Of a stretch of 41,166 bases of DNA, positions 23,963-32,983 are shown in pieces (the stretch's first letter is position 1; each line of letters begins with the position of its first letter). Location of the stretch: assembly GCA_031261635.1 (NCBI GenBank), contig JAISJH010000114.1:1-41166 (forward strand). Reading direction: 5' to 3'. Source of the DNA: Oscillospiraceae bacterium (GTDB lineage Bacteria; Bacillota; Clostridia; Oscillospirales; Oscillospiraceae). A program made the translations under genes and the position numbers. The notes beneath the pieces were generated by a model. That model did not search any database. It had not been told where the DNA came from and saw nothing but the letters and a program-made list of their open reading frames with translations.

Positions 23963-24309
23963 TTGCTATTAAAGACGTTGACACTGAACTCGGTATACGG
24001 ACGCTCGGCGGGGACGAAGCGCTCTATATAGACGTGCTTGGCGCCTTTTGCGAGGATATTGCTAACTGGCGCGCGGTAATCGCAGCCTATCCCGCTACAG
24101 CGTCGCTGAAGTCGCTTACCACGGCGGTACACGGCTTCAAGTCGGCCGCGCGGAACATTGGCGCGCTGACTGCCGGGGATTTAGCCGCCGCTATCGAAAC
24201 CGCGGCAAAAGCTGACGATACCGCCTACGTTGACGCGAATATCGCCGAACTGCTGACGATGATGAACGATTTATATGAACGTTGCTCGGAGGTTTCAAAT
24301 GGAGGCTAA
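23959..24309 (+). CDS. Stand-alone Hpt phosphotransfer protein
   Basis: The protein is a four-helix histidine phosphotransfer domain. The phosphorylated histidine is in VHGFKSAARNIGA, which matches the Hpt signature. It passes phosphate between receivers in multistep relays. The preferred start is TTG 23959, which overlaps the stop of the preceding receiver (TTGA) and sits 10 bases after GAGG, giving 116 residues. The track start, GTG 23950, is too close to that site. Its TAA overlaps the next receiver gene. The same Hpt type is fused at the C-terminus of both hybrid kinases downstream. Confidence 0.88.
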   Translation: MIAIKDVDTELGIRTLGGDEALYIDVLGAFCEDIANWRAVIAAYPATASLKSLTTAVHGFKSAARNIGALTAGDLAAAIETAAKADDTAYVDANIAELLTMMNDLYERCSEVSNGG

Positions 24310-24673
24310 ACCCAAAATAGTCCTTTGCGACGACAGTATAACTAACCTGCGCGTAGGTAAGAACTTTCTTTCGCCGCAGTACGAAGTCTTTACAATGCTT
24401 AGCGCCCAGCAGATGTTCAAGTGTCTTGAAAAACACGCAATCACGCTGATACTGCTCGACATAGATATGCCGGAAATGGACGGCTTCGAGGCGATACAGG
24501 TCCTCAAAGCCTCGGAGGCTACGTCGCAAATCCCGGTAATCTTCCTGACGGGTAACGCGGACGACGCGACAAGACAGCGCGGACAGGAACTGGGCGCGGT
24601 GGATTTCATAGCAAAACCGTTCACGCCGGAATTGTTATTGGAACGCGTAGCGTCTCACTTGCTTCGGCGGTGA
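24299..24673 (+). CDS. Stand-alone response regulator receiver
   Basis: A second single receiver domain, 124 residues from ATG 24299, which follows GGAGG and overlaps the end of the Hpt gene by 11 bases. The acidic pair is in LCDDSITNLRVGK, the phosphoacceptor is in LILLDIDMPEMDG, and the Thr and Lys are in IFLTGN and IAKPFT. It is closer in sequence to the receiver of the HD-GYP protein at 39578 and to the receiver at 32984 than to the receiver two genes upstream. No output domain is present. Confidence 0.92.
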   Translation: MEAKPKIVLCDDSITNLRVGKNFLSPQYEVFTMLSAQQMFKCLEKHAITLILLDIDMPEMDGFEAIQVLKASEATSQIPVIFLTGNADDATRQRGQELGAVDFIAKPFTPELLLERVASHLLRR

Positions 24674-24700
24674 TAGGGTGTGTAAACGGTTACGGTGATA

Positions 24701-24740
24701 AACAAATCAAAACAAAGGGGCGGGTTTCAAACCCGCCCCG
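24701..24740 (-). terminator. Terminator of the 7TM hybrid kinase gene
   Basis: GGGGCGGGT/ACCCGCCCC with a five-base loop is followed on the minus strand by TTTGTTTTGATTTG. The GC palindrome family again serves as terminator, here between convergent genes. Confidence 0.7.
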
Positions 24741-24753
24741 TTTAATTACGCCC

Positions 24754-27700
24754 TCACGCAAGCAAGGCGTTGATTAGCTCTACGGCTTTTTCGTATTCCG
24801 ACATCAGTATGAACGTTGATATATCGTTCAGCCAGAGCGCCTCGCCCGCTTTGTCGTTTAGCTCGTCAACTATTTCGTCCGCCGCGCTTATGTTTTCTGT
24901 TTCGAGCGCTTGTTTTAACTTTTTCAGAGCTTCCTCGTCGCCCGGCCTGCAACGCTTACCGGCGCGTTGTTTTTTCCGCGACAGTACGGCGGTTATATGC
25001 TCTAATAAACTCGCGAGTATTTTCGCGAAGTCGTCCAAACGCGCCTCTATCGCGCTTATATCCCCGCGCTTTCCGGCGGCCTCGAGCAACGCGGCTTGTT
25101 CGGATACCTGAGCGGCTCCTATGTTTGCCGCCGCGCTCTTTATCGCGTGTACGTTTGTTATGAACAGCTGTAATTCAGCTTCTCCCGGGACTTTCCATAG
25201 TATCCCGAAGCGTTCCTCCGCGTCGCGGCAGAAAATTGATAAAATCTCGCGGTAGGCGTTTACGGAACCTCCGCTCATCGCAAGCCCGCGCTTCGTGTCA
25301 ACTCCCTCGATTTCAAAATCGACGGCTTCCGTATCGGTTTCAAGTTTAATCACGGCCTTTTCGCGCTTTTCCTTCGGCACCCATTTTTCCAGTATTTCGT
25401 TAAGCTTCGGAACCTCAATAGGTTTAGCGAGGTAATCGCTGAACCCGTTTGCGAGGAACATCTCGCTCATACCCGATACGGCGTTAGCGGTAAGCGCGAT
25501 TATCGGGACGTTTAGGAAGTAGTCGCCCTCCAGCGCGCGTATACGCTCCGTGGCCTCCACGCCGTCCATCTCCGGCATCATATGGTCCATAAAGATTATG
25601 TCAAACGCGTTTTCCCGCACGAGCCGTATCGCCTCCGCTCCGCTAAGGCAAGTGGTGATTTGCATACTGTACGGCGACATCAGTCCCTCGGCTACTTTGA
25701 GGTTTGTCGTGATATCGTCAACAAGCAGGATACGCGCCATTGGGGCAATGAAGCGTATTTTCGCCGTTTTAGCCTCGTTATTATAGCCCTCGTCCTCCTC
25801 AAGGTTATTCAGAACGTTCGCGATAGCTATGGCGTGAACGGGGTACTGAATGGAGCGCATATTCGGGCTGAGGTTCAGATTGCTGTACTCATTTATAATA
25901 ACTATCGTCCCGGCGTAGTTCTCCAGACGCGGCAGTAATCTGTCGTACCGCTGAAAATTCATAAAGAGGTAGTTATACTTACTATCCCGCAGTTCCTCCG
26001 CGAGTTCCTCGTCGGTTGAGATTATATCGTTTTGCACGCCGAGGTTATCCAGCGCGGCGGACAAGGAATTTGAATGTATATCGCTTGATTTATAGACAAG
26101 CACTTTCAGCTCCGCCGCCTTGTCAACCGCGGCGATAGGCGTATAGCTCTTAACCTCCTGCATAAAGAACGCTACGAAGGTACTGCCCGAACCGTAATGG
26201 CTCGAAACCGAGACGTCGCCGCCCATAGCGTTGCAGAGCTTCTTGGTTATCGCGAGCCCTAAGCCCGTTCCCTCGATGTTTTTGTTTAACTTTGCGTCGA
26301 ATTGCACGAAATCGCCGAACAGCTTATCTAAATCCTCCTCTTTTATGCCTATACCGCTGTCGGTAATTTCAAAAATCATCATTACTCTATGCGCGTTTTC
26401 CGGCGCGGTGTCCGGTTCCCACTCGCCGCTTATTTTGAGTTGCACAAAGCCCTCGTTAGTGTATTTGACGGCGTTTGTCAGCATATTCAGAAGTATCTGG
26501 CGTATGCGTACCTCGTCGCCGACTAAGACGTTCGGGAGTTTGCTGTCTATACTGACGGTAAACTCTATCGGCTTGTCAACGAGCCGGATACGGATTATCG
26601 CGATTACGTCGTTTATCAGCGAGGCAAGGAGGTATTCGGTCGTGACAATATCCATCTTGCCGGATTCAATTTTTGAGAAGTCCAGGATATCGTTTATAAT
26701 GCTAAGGAGGTTTGTTCCGGCGTTTTTAACGTCCGTAGCGTATTCGCGGACTGTCGGGCTGACGGCTTCGCGCAAAATCAGCTCGGATATGCCGGTTATC
26801 GCGTTCATAGGAGTACGTATTTCGTGGGACATTTTAGCAAGGAACGCGCTTTTTGCGGTGTTAGCCTCCTGCGCGATTTCAGTTTGAAGCAGAAGCTCGT
26901 GGGTGCGGTACTCCACGGCGGCTTCAAGCTCCTCGTTAGAGGTGGTCAGCGAATCGCTCACCTGCGCGGACTGCCGGGCGAGCGAAAACGCCATACATAT
27001 AATATACATCAGAAGCGAATAATTGGTAAGCATTAACAGCGGAGTATAGGTGACTACGGCGACTATATCAATTATTCCGCAAACCGTTACCGTGGCGCAG
27101 CAGATTACCACACCGCCGAGCAGGGTTTCAGTAAGCACGTGGATTGTACCGAGCGCTTTTGCCTCTTTAATAAATTTGCCGAGTTCTTTGATAGAAAAAT
27201 GGCACACCATATAGACGATTGTCACAACTCCCCAAAGCGGCGAAAGCTGAGGCAACGCAAAGCAGGTAATGACAGATATAATCACGCAAAAGACCATATA
27301 CAGCCTGTTAATAAGCCCGAGCTTTTCAGCCGGATACGCCGCTCTTTCAAGAAAGAAGCCAAAGAACGGCACCATCATATAGGTCGAAAGCATCGACATA
27401 AGCGAAGTTGCGTAGGAATTGGGAATTAAACCGTAAGCATAGGGCGTAGACGAAAAAATGTACACAGCGGAAAGCGCGGAGGCGCAGGCGTAAAAGAGGT
27501 GAATTTTTTCGCCGGGCGTAAGCGCGAACGTGATAAAGTGATACAGCCCGACCATTAAATAGATGCCCGCTATAAGGACTAAATCTATGTCGTTATGATG
27601 ACTTTTTGCAGTGTCGTATTCCTCTATGTAGTACGGTGAAACCTCGCTGAAGCCGGTCATTGAAGCGTTTTCGTTGCCGATTATCCTAAAGGCGAAAAAG

Positions 27701-28308
27701 TTCTGACCCTCGCGGATAAGCTCGGGTTTTAGCGGAATTATAAGATTGCTCCGCGTGCGGTGTGTTGTAATTTCATTATCGACAACGTGCCACTCGGACT
27801 TTACGAGTTTACCGTTTAGATATATTTCCCAGTTATCGGAAATCTCACCTAAAAACAGCCCCAGTATAGCGTCGTTCTCACGCAGGTACGCGGCCTGCTC
27901 CGGCGGGACGTTTACCTCAATCAGGTTAGTGAACTCTATGTTCTCTTTAGCAAGCAAAGGCAGAGCCGCGTTCCATTTAGGCACGGTCACAAGCCCCGTG
28001 TTATGCAGCCTAAGGGACTTTGAGCCGGGTTTCGAGCCGTCGGCGTAGTAATCAATCCAGCCGCCGGAGGTATCCGGAGTGTTTGTAATATCGCCCGGGT
28101 CGAAGCCAAGACGTGCAAAAGCCGCCCCTTGCGTAAGGTCGATAAACGCCGGGGTTTCGCCTCCGTTGAACGCGCTGTACTGCTTGACCGCCGCAATCCC
28201 GCCGATAAACAGCAAAACAAGCGCGTAGACGAGCAGCATCAGCAGCCGGTTATATGTGCGTGTACGCTGTCTGGTTCCGAACAAACGCGAGGACTCAACG
28301 TGAAACAT
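24754..28308 (-). CDS. Hybrid sensor kinase: 7TMR-DISM, HisKA, HATPase, pseudo-receiver, receiver, Hpt
   Basis: The 1184-residue membrane kinase begins with one helix (about 22-43) and an extracellular beta-sandwich (about 45-245). Seven membrane helices follow (to about 455), the 7TMR-DISM plan linked to carbohydrate-like ligands in other bacteria. Then come a short coiled coil, HisKA with SHEIRTPMN, and an ATPase domain with EGTGLGLAI. A degenerate receiver follows (KVLVYKSSD ... YLFMN, Asp replaced by Asn), then a true receiver (LLVDDITTN, FMDHMMPEMDG) and Hpt (VHAIKSAAANIGA). A helical tail of about 70 residues ends the chain. ATG 28308 follows AAGGAGC. It is divergent from the second hybrid kinase. 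Confidence 0.93.
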   Translation of the reverse strand: MFHVESSRLFGTRQRTRTYNRLLMLLVYALVLLFIGGIAAVKQYSAFNGGETPAFIDLTQGAAFARLGFDPGDITNTPDTSGGWIDYYADGSKPGSKSLRLHNTGLVTVPKWNAALPLLAKENIEFTNLIEVNVPPEQAAYLRENDAILGLFLGEISDNWEIYLNGKLVKSEWHVVDNEITTHRTRSNLIIPLKPELIREGQNFFAFRIIGNENASMTGFSEVSPYYIEEYDTAKSHHNDIDLVLIAGIYLMVGLYHFITFALTPGEKIHLFYACASALSAVYIFSSTPYAYGLIPNSYATSLMSMLSTYMMVPFFGFFLERAAYPAEKLGLINRLYMVFCVIISVITCFALPQLSPLWGVVTIVYMVCHFSIKELGKFIKEAKALGTIHVLTETLLGGVVICCATVTVCGIIDIVAVVTYTPLLMLTNYSLLMYIICMAFSLARQSAQVSDSLTTSNEELEAAVEYRTHELLLQTEIAQEANTAKSAFLAKMSHEIRTPMNAITGISELILREAVSPTVREYATDVKNAGTNLLSIINDILDFSKIESGKMDIVTTEYLLASLINDVIAIIRIRLVDKPIEFTVSIDSKLPNVLVGDEVRIRQILLNMLTNAVKYTNEGFVQLKISGEWEPDTAPENAHRVMMIFEITDSGIGIKEEDLDKLFGDFVQFDAKLNKNIEGTGLGLAITKKLCNAMGGDVSVSSHYGSGSTFVAFFMQEVKSYTPIAAVDKAAELKVLVYKSSDIHSNSLSAALDNLGVQNDIISTDEELAEELRDSKYNYLFMNFQRYDRLLPRLENYAGTIVIINEYSNLNLSPNMRSIQYPVHAIAIANVLNNLEEDEGYNNEAKTAKIRFIAPMARILLVDDITTNLKVAEGLMSPYSMQITTCLSGAEAIRLVRENAFDIIFMDHMMPEMDGVEATERIRALEGDYFLNVPIIALTANAVSGMSEMFLANGFSDYLAKPIEVPKLNEILEKWVPKEKREKAVIKLETDTEAVDFEIEGVDTKRGLAMSGGSVNAYREILSIFCRDAEERFGILWKVPGEAELQLFITNVHAIKSAAANIGAAQVSEQAALLEAAGKRGDISAIEARLDDFAKILASLLEHITAVLSRKKQRAGKRCRPGDEEALKKLKQALETENISAADEIVDELNDKAGEALWLNDISTFILMSEYEKAVELINALLA

Positions 28309-28346
28309 ATATTATGCTCCTTGTTACGTACAGTATGTTGTTCCTT

Positions 28347-28376
28347 ATTATACCATAGATATGTTACGTCTGTCAA
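28347..28376 (-). promoter_or_regulatory. Promoter of the 7TM hybrid kinase
   Basis: Minus-strand TTGACA (28371-28376) and TATAAT (28347-28352) are 18 bp apart, with a leader of about 35 bases. It is back to back with the promoter of the other kinase, only 38 bp away. Confidence 0.75.
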
Positions 28377-28414
28377 GCCCTGCCCCTACAAGGCGCAAAA
28401 TATCCACGCCCCTC

Positions 28415-28443
28415 TTGTAATGCGGCGGGGAATATGTTATACT
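28415..28443 (+). promoter_or_regulatory. Promoter of the Cache-GAF hybrid kinase
   Basis: TTGTAA (28415-28420) and TATACT (28438-28443) are 17 bp apart. The closeness to the divergent promoter would let one regulator act on both kinases. Confidence 0.65.
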
Positions 28444-28488
28444 AAGCTTGAACGTGGACTATCGACTTTGAAAGAGAGGTGCGGTGTA

Positions 28489-31400
28489 ATGGCGATGCGT
28501 ATTAAGGCTATATCCGTTATCATTTTAACCGCCGTTGTTATAATTATTTTTGGGATTGGCATAGGGCTGTCCTTTGTTACGGGGCATCTTGAACTCACTA
28601 TCGAGAGCGATATGACGGAAATAAGCGAAATCGCGGACAAGCTGATTACCACCGAGATTAACCTTCTGAAATCCGACGCGGCGACGGTTAGCCGCTATTT
28701 AATACACGTGCCGGACGCGCAGCTGCTCACGGCTTTAGAGGCGCAGGTCGCGGCTTATACTAATTTCACGGCTCTGACGGTTTTTGACCGCGACGGCGTA
28801 TATGCGTCCTGGGGCGATTCCCCAACCCCCGCCGAATACTTATATGACGACTACATACAACGCGCCTTTGCCGGGGAAACGCTTATTTCTACTACGCGCT
28901 ATGACCCGAGCGGCGCGCTTGTTTTTCACCTCTGCATACCGCTCGGCGACAGGGTGCTTTCCGTTACTATTCCCGGTATGCTTTTCAGCGACCTTTTGTC
29001 AGATATTCAGATTTGGGAAACCGGTAATATCTTTATAGTCGATTCGAGCGGAACGGTAATCTCGAACATACGCCAAAACTGGGTCGAGGAACGCTATAAC
29101 TTTGTCGAAATGGCAAAAACTGACAAAAGCTACGAGCGCATTGCGGCTACAATCAGACGTATGATTGAGGGTAAACCCGGCTCCGGGCGTTTTGCCGTTG
29201 ACGATAAGGAACGCCTCTGCGTATTCGCGCCGATAACGGCCTCAAAAGTCGGCTGGACGGTCGGGGTAGTCGCGCCGATTAGCGAAAGCCCGCTTAGTAA
29301 CGTTCACAGCGGCTTGATTATTGTCGGCTTAGTGTGCCTCGGTCTCAGCGTTATAACCTCGCTGTTCGCCTCAATCATTATTGAGCGTCCGTACAGGACA
29401 ATCAGCAGTCTTGCGGGAACGCTTGAATCCCAAAAGAAACTTTTATATACTATCAACAAAGCCGCTACGACCTTGCTGCGCTCCGAAGTGGATAATTACG
29501 AGGACGATATACGCGCCTCTATGGCGTCAATCGCTACACGCGCCGGAGTAGACCGTATGCGGATTTGGAAAAACTACGACAGCGCGGGCAAGCATTATTG
29601 TATGCAGCTATACGAATGGTCGAAGGACGCTAAAGCGCGGGACGGGAGCGTTTTTGCGCGTAATATTGCCTTTGGCGATACTCTGCCCGAGTGGTACGAA
29701 AAACTTTCCTCCGGGAAAAATATCAGCGGGCTTGTGCGAACGCTGTCAGCGGCTGAAATAGAGCGGTTTATGCTTTATAAAGCGCTCTCGCTGGTGGTTA
29801 CGCCCGTGTTTTACCAGGAAAAGTTTTGGGGCTTCGTGGGGTTTGAAGATTGCAAAAAGGAGCGTAAATTTTCGCTTGAGGAGGAAAGCCTTTTGAGTTC
29901 GGGAGGTCTGCTTGTAGCGAACGCTATACTACGGAACGAAATGACGCGCGATTTAGTGGACGCGAGGGAAACGGCTATTGCGAGTACGGAGGCGAAATCG
30001 TCCTTTCTCGCGAATATGAGCCACGAAATGCGAACGCCGCTGAACGCGGTTATAGGCCTGTCGGAACTTACGCTTGACGCGGGCGGTATCGACGTTTACG
30101 CGCAGGATAATTTAGAAAAAATATATAATTCCGGCGTTACGCTTTTGAGCCTTATCAATGACATTCTTGACATATCTAAAATAGAGTCGGGGAAATTTGA
30201 GCTTGTCCCCGTTGAGTACGATATTCCGAGCCTTATTAACGATACGGTTACGCTAAACATCGTGCGTATCGGCTCAAAGCCTATCCTGTTTAAGCTGAAT
30301 ATAGCAGCTGACCTGCCCGCAAAGCTGTTCGGCGACGAGCTTCGCGTTAAGCAGATTTTTAATAACCTCCTAAGTAACGCCTTTAAGTATACGCAGGAGG
30401 GTACCGTTGAATGGAGCCTTTCCAGCGAAACCCACGGCGACGACATTTGGATAATTTCAAGCGTCCGGGACACGGGCATCGGTATACGCCCGGGCGATTT
30501 AGAAAAGCTTTTTTCAGAATATAACCAGGTCGATACTAAAAGCAACCGCAAAATCGAGGGTACGGGTCTGGGGCTGTCCATCTGCAAGAATATGTGCAGG
30601 CTTATGGACGGCGAAATAAGCGCGAAAAGCGTATACGGCGAGGGCAGCGAGTTTACCGTCAGGATACGTCAAAGCAAAATAAGCTCTGAAATAATAGGCG
30701 CGGAGGTCGCGAATAACCTCGAAAATTTCCACTATACCGAGCGCAAACGCGACAGAAGCTCGAAACTCGTTCGCACCAATATCCCCTACGCTAAGGTTCT
30801 CGTTGTGGACGATTTGACGACTAATCTTGACGTTGCGCGGGGAATGATGAAGCCCTACGGTATGCAGATAGACGGCGCGTCAAGCGGACAGGCGGCGATA
30901 GACCTTGTACGCGCCGGGAAAGTTAAATATAACGCGATATTTATGGACCATATGATGCCCGGTATGGACGGGATTGAGGCTACAAAAATAATTCGCAATG
31001 ATATTGACACAGAATACGCTAAAACCGTGCCTATTATCGCGCTTACCGCAAACGCCGTCGTCGGAGCGGAGGAGATGTTTCTTAAAAACGGCTTCCAGGA
31101 TTTTCTTTCTAAACCTATAGATATAATGCGAATGGATATAGTAATTAACCACTGGGTGCGCGACAAGGAGCTTGAAAAGAACCTTTCAGACGGTTCAGTT
31201 AAAAGCGGTGAGAATAACGATGCGGAAAACAGGATATTCGGGCTTGTAAATATACCGGGGCTTGATTTCGAGGAGGGGCTTCAACGCCTCGGCGGCGACG
31301 AGGAAATATACTACGACATATTAAAATCCTACGTTCGCAATACGCCGCCGCTGATTGACCAACTGCGTAACTGCGCGGAGGATTTTTTGCCGGATTACGC

Positions 31401-31818
31401 GATACTGGTTCACGGTCTGAAAAGTTCAAGCCTAAGCATAGGCGCGGGGCGCGTCGGAGCGAGAGCCGAGAAGCTCGAAAAAGCCGCTAAAGCCGGTAAC
31501 TACGACTTTGTAAAAGCTGAAAACGAACGGTTTATTGAGGCGGCGGAGCGGCTATTGAAAAACCTGTCTAACCTGCTTGCGGATATCCGGGAGAATAACC
31601 CGAAGCCTAAAAAAGAACTCCCCGACCGTGATTTACTGGAAAAACTGTGCGAAGCCTGCGAGGACTATGAAGTCGACGATGTTGACGGCATTATGAGCGA
31701 ACTGAATAAATACGAGTACACTTCGGACGACGGGCTTGTTGAATGGCTCGCGGCGCAGGTTAGTATTATGGGCTTTAAGCAGATTGCGGAAAAACTTCGG
31801 CACGATTCTATCCGATAA
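28489..31818 (+). CDS. Hybrid sensor kinase: Cache, GAF-like, HisKA, HATPase, receiver, Hpt
   Basis: From ATG 28489 (after GAGAGGTG) the protein is 1109 residues; the 120-codon extension in the track overlaps the divergent gene. A membrane helix (about 8-32), an extracellular dCache-like domain (to about 275) and a second helix (about 280-302) are followed by a GAF-like region (about 325-485). Then come HisKA with MSHEMRTPLN, ATPase with EGTGLGLSI, receiver (VLVVDDLTTN, FMDHMMPGMDG), Hpt (LVHGLKSSSLSIGA) and a helical tail of about 65 residues. It differs from the divergent kinase in its sensor and lacks the pseudo-receiver. Both share near-identical receiver and Hpt signatures. It leads an operon with a hydrolase and a receiver. 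Confidence 0.93.
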   Translation: MAMRIKAISVIILTAVVIIIFGIGIGLSFVTGHLELTIESDMTEISEIADKLITTEINLLKSDAATVSRYLIHVPDAQLLTALEAQVAAYTNFTALTVFDRDGVYASWGDSPTPAEYLYDDYIQRAFAGETLISTTRYDPSGALVFHLCIPLGDRVLSVTIPGMLFSDLLSDIQIWETGNIFIVDSSGTVISNIRQNWVEERYNFVEMAKTDKSYERIAATIRRMIEGKPGSGRFAVDDKERLCVFAPITASKVGWTVGVVAPISESPLSNVHSGLIIVGLVCLGLSVITSLFASIIIERPYRTISSLAGTLESQKKLLYTINKAATTLLRSEVDNYEDDIRASMASIATRAGVDRMRIWKNYDSAGKHYCMQLYEWSKDAKARDGSVFARNIAFGDTLPEWYEKLSSGKNISGLVRTLSAAEIERFMLYKALSLVVTPVFYQEKFWGFVGFEDCKKERKFSLEEESLLSSGGLLVANAILRNEMTRDLVDARETAIASTEAKSSFLANMSHEMRTPLNAVIGLSELTLDAGGIDVYAQDNLEKIYNSGVTLLSLINDILDISKIESGKFELVPVEYDIPSLINDTVTLNIVRIGSKPILFKLNIAADLPAKLFGDELRVKQIFNNLLSNAFKYTQEGTVEWSLSSETHGDDIWIISSVRDTGIGIRPGDLEKLFSEYNQVDTKSNRKIEGTGLGLSICKNMCRLMDGEISAKSVYGEGSEFTVRIRQSKISSEIIGAEVANNLENFHYTERKRDRSSKLVRTNIPYAKVLVVDDLTTNLDVARGMMKPYGMQIDGASSGQAAIDLVRAGKVKYNAIFMDHMMPGMDGIEATKIIRNDIDTEYAKTVPIIALTANAVVGAEEMFLKNGFQDFLSKPIDIMRMDIVINHWVRDKELEKNLSDGSVKSGENNDAENRIFGLVNIPGLDFEEGLQRLGGDEEIYYDILKSYVRNTPPLIDQLRNCAEDFLPDYAILVHGLKSSSLSIGAGRVGARAEKLEKAAKAGNYDFVKAENERFIEAAERLLKNLSNLLADIRENNPKPKKELPDRDLLEKLCEACEDYEVDDVDGIMSELNKYEYTSDDGLVEWLAAQVSIMGFKQIAEKLRHDSIR

Positions 31819-31845
31819 ATTTTTCATAAGCGGGAGGGCAAAATT

Positions 31846-32943
31846 TTGACTATAACAAAAAAAGCGAGGCGCGTTATGTTGATTATACTTGCGTCGGTAC
31901 TTGCAATTTTGATTGTCCTGTTCTGCGTGTTATTTGCGTGGAGCCCCGGCAAAATCGCGCCGTACCGTGATGAGAGCGGCGGCGTTTTGGCGGGAAGCGT
32001 GGCGGAAATCGTCCGGACTGAAATCGGCGGTACTTCGCAGGGCTTGATTATCAAGGGTAAAAGCGACCAAAATCCCGTACTGCTATTTCTTCACGGCGGA
32101 CCCGGCAACCCCGAATATGTTTTGGCAAAAAATTATGACATCGGTTTAGAGGATTATTTCACCGTTTGTTGGTGGGACCAGCGCGGGAGCGGTATGTCAT
32201 ACTCCGGAAGCGGCTCGCCTGAAACCTGGACCTTAGAGCGTATGACCCGCGATACCGTCGAGGTTACGAACTACCTCCGCGAACGCTTCGGCACGGACAA
32301 AATTTACCTTATGGGTCATTCGTGGGGGTCATTCCTCGGCGTGAATGTCGCTTCGCAATACCCGGAATTATACGAGGCTTATATCGGTATCGGTCAGGTG
32401 ACAAATCAGCTTGAATCTGAAAAACTTGCGTATGACTATATGATAAAAACTTTAAGCGGAAAGGGTGAAAGCACCAAGGAACTCGAAAAATATGATTTGA
32501 GCGGCGAAACTTCTGATTTACCGACGGCGTATTTTATGTTGCGTTCTCAAACCTTGAGTAAACTTGGCAACGGCGTATTTCACGCTCCGCAATCGCAATT
32601 TTCAGATATCCTGCTACCTTTTTTACAAGCGCGGGAGTATACATTGTCGGATAAATACGGCTATCTTATGGGTTCGCTGAAATCGCTCGTTGCTCCTGTA
32701 AACAGCGAACTTATGACTGATTTGTCGCTTGCTATTTCTAAGTTTGATATTCCAGTATACATATTCCACGGCGTGTATGATATGCAGGTAAATTACGAAT
32801 TAAGCAAGCGATATTTTGAATTGCTGGACGCTCCGGAGAAACAGTTTTACACGTTTGAAAATTCCGCGCATAGTCCGTTTATGGAGGAACCCGGGCGGTT
32901 TATTGAGATTGTGAAAAAAGATATTTTGAGATTAGAAAAATAG
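31846..32943 (+). CDS. Membrane-anchored alpha/beta hydrolase, proline iminopeptidase-like
   Basis: The 365-residue protein starts with an uncleaved-looking membrane anchor (about residues 10-30), so the catalytic domain probably faces outward. HGGPG (oxyanion region) and WWDQRGSG are signatures of the proline iminopeptidase/S33 group. The nucleophile is Ser in GHSWGS, and the acid and base appear in GVYDMQV and NSAHSP. The start is TTG 31846, spaced well from GGGAGGG; the ATG at 31876 has no site. It lies 27 bp behind the kinase gene and 40 bp before a receiver gene. It may process a peptide or ester signal near the sensor (inference), or act in nutrition. Confidence 0.87.
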   Translation: MTITKKARRVMLIILASVLAILIVLFCVLFAWSPGKIAPYRDESGGVLAGSVAEIVRTEIGGTSQGLIIKGKSDQNPVLLFLHGGPGNPEYVLAKNYDIGLEDYFTVCWWDQRGSGMSYSGSGSPETWTLERMTRDTVEVTNYLRERFGTDKIYLMGHSWGSFLGVNVASQYPELYEAYIGIGQVTNQLESEKLAYDYMIKTLSGKGESTKELEKYDLSGETSDLPTAYFMLRSQTLSKLGNGVFHAPQSQFSDILLPFLQAREYTLSDKYGYLMGSLKSLVAPVNSELMTDLSLAISKFDIPVYIFHGVYDMQVNYELSKRYFELLDAPEKQFYTFENSAHSPFMEEPGRFIEIVKKDILRLEK

Positions 32944-32983
32944 GGTGCGACTGAAAAACGCGTCTGATTAAGGAGGAAACGCA

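Noticed and set aside
28129-28488. 120-residue extension of the Cache-GAF kinase
   Set aside because: It overlaps the divergent kinase gene and both promoters, and contains no domain sequence.
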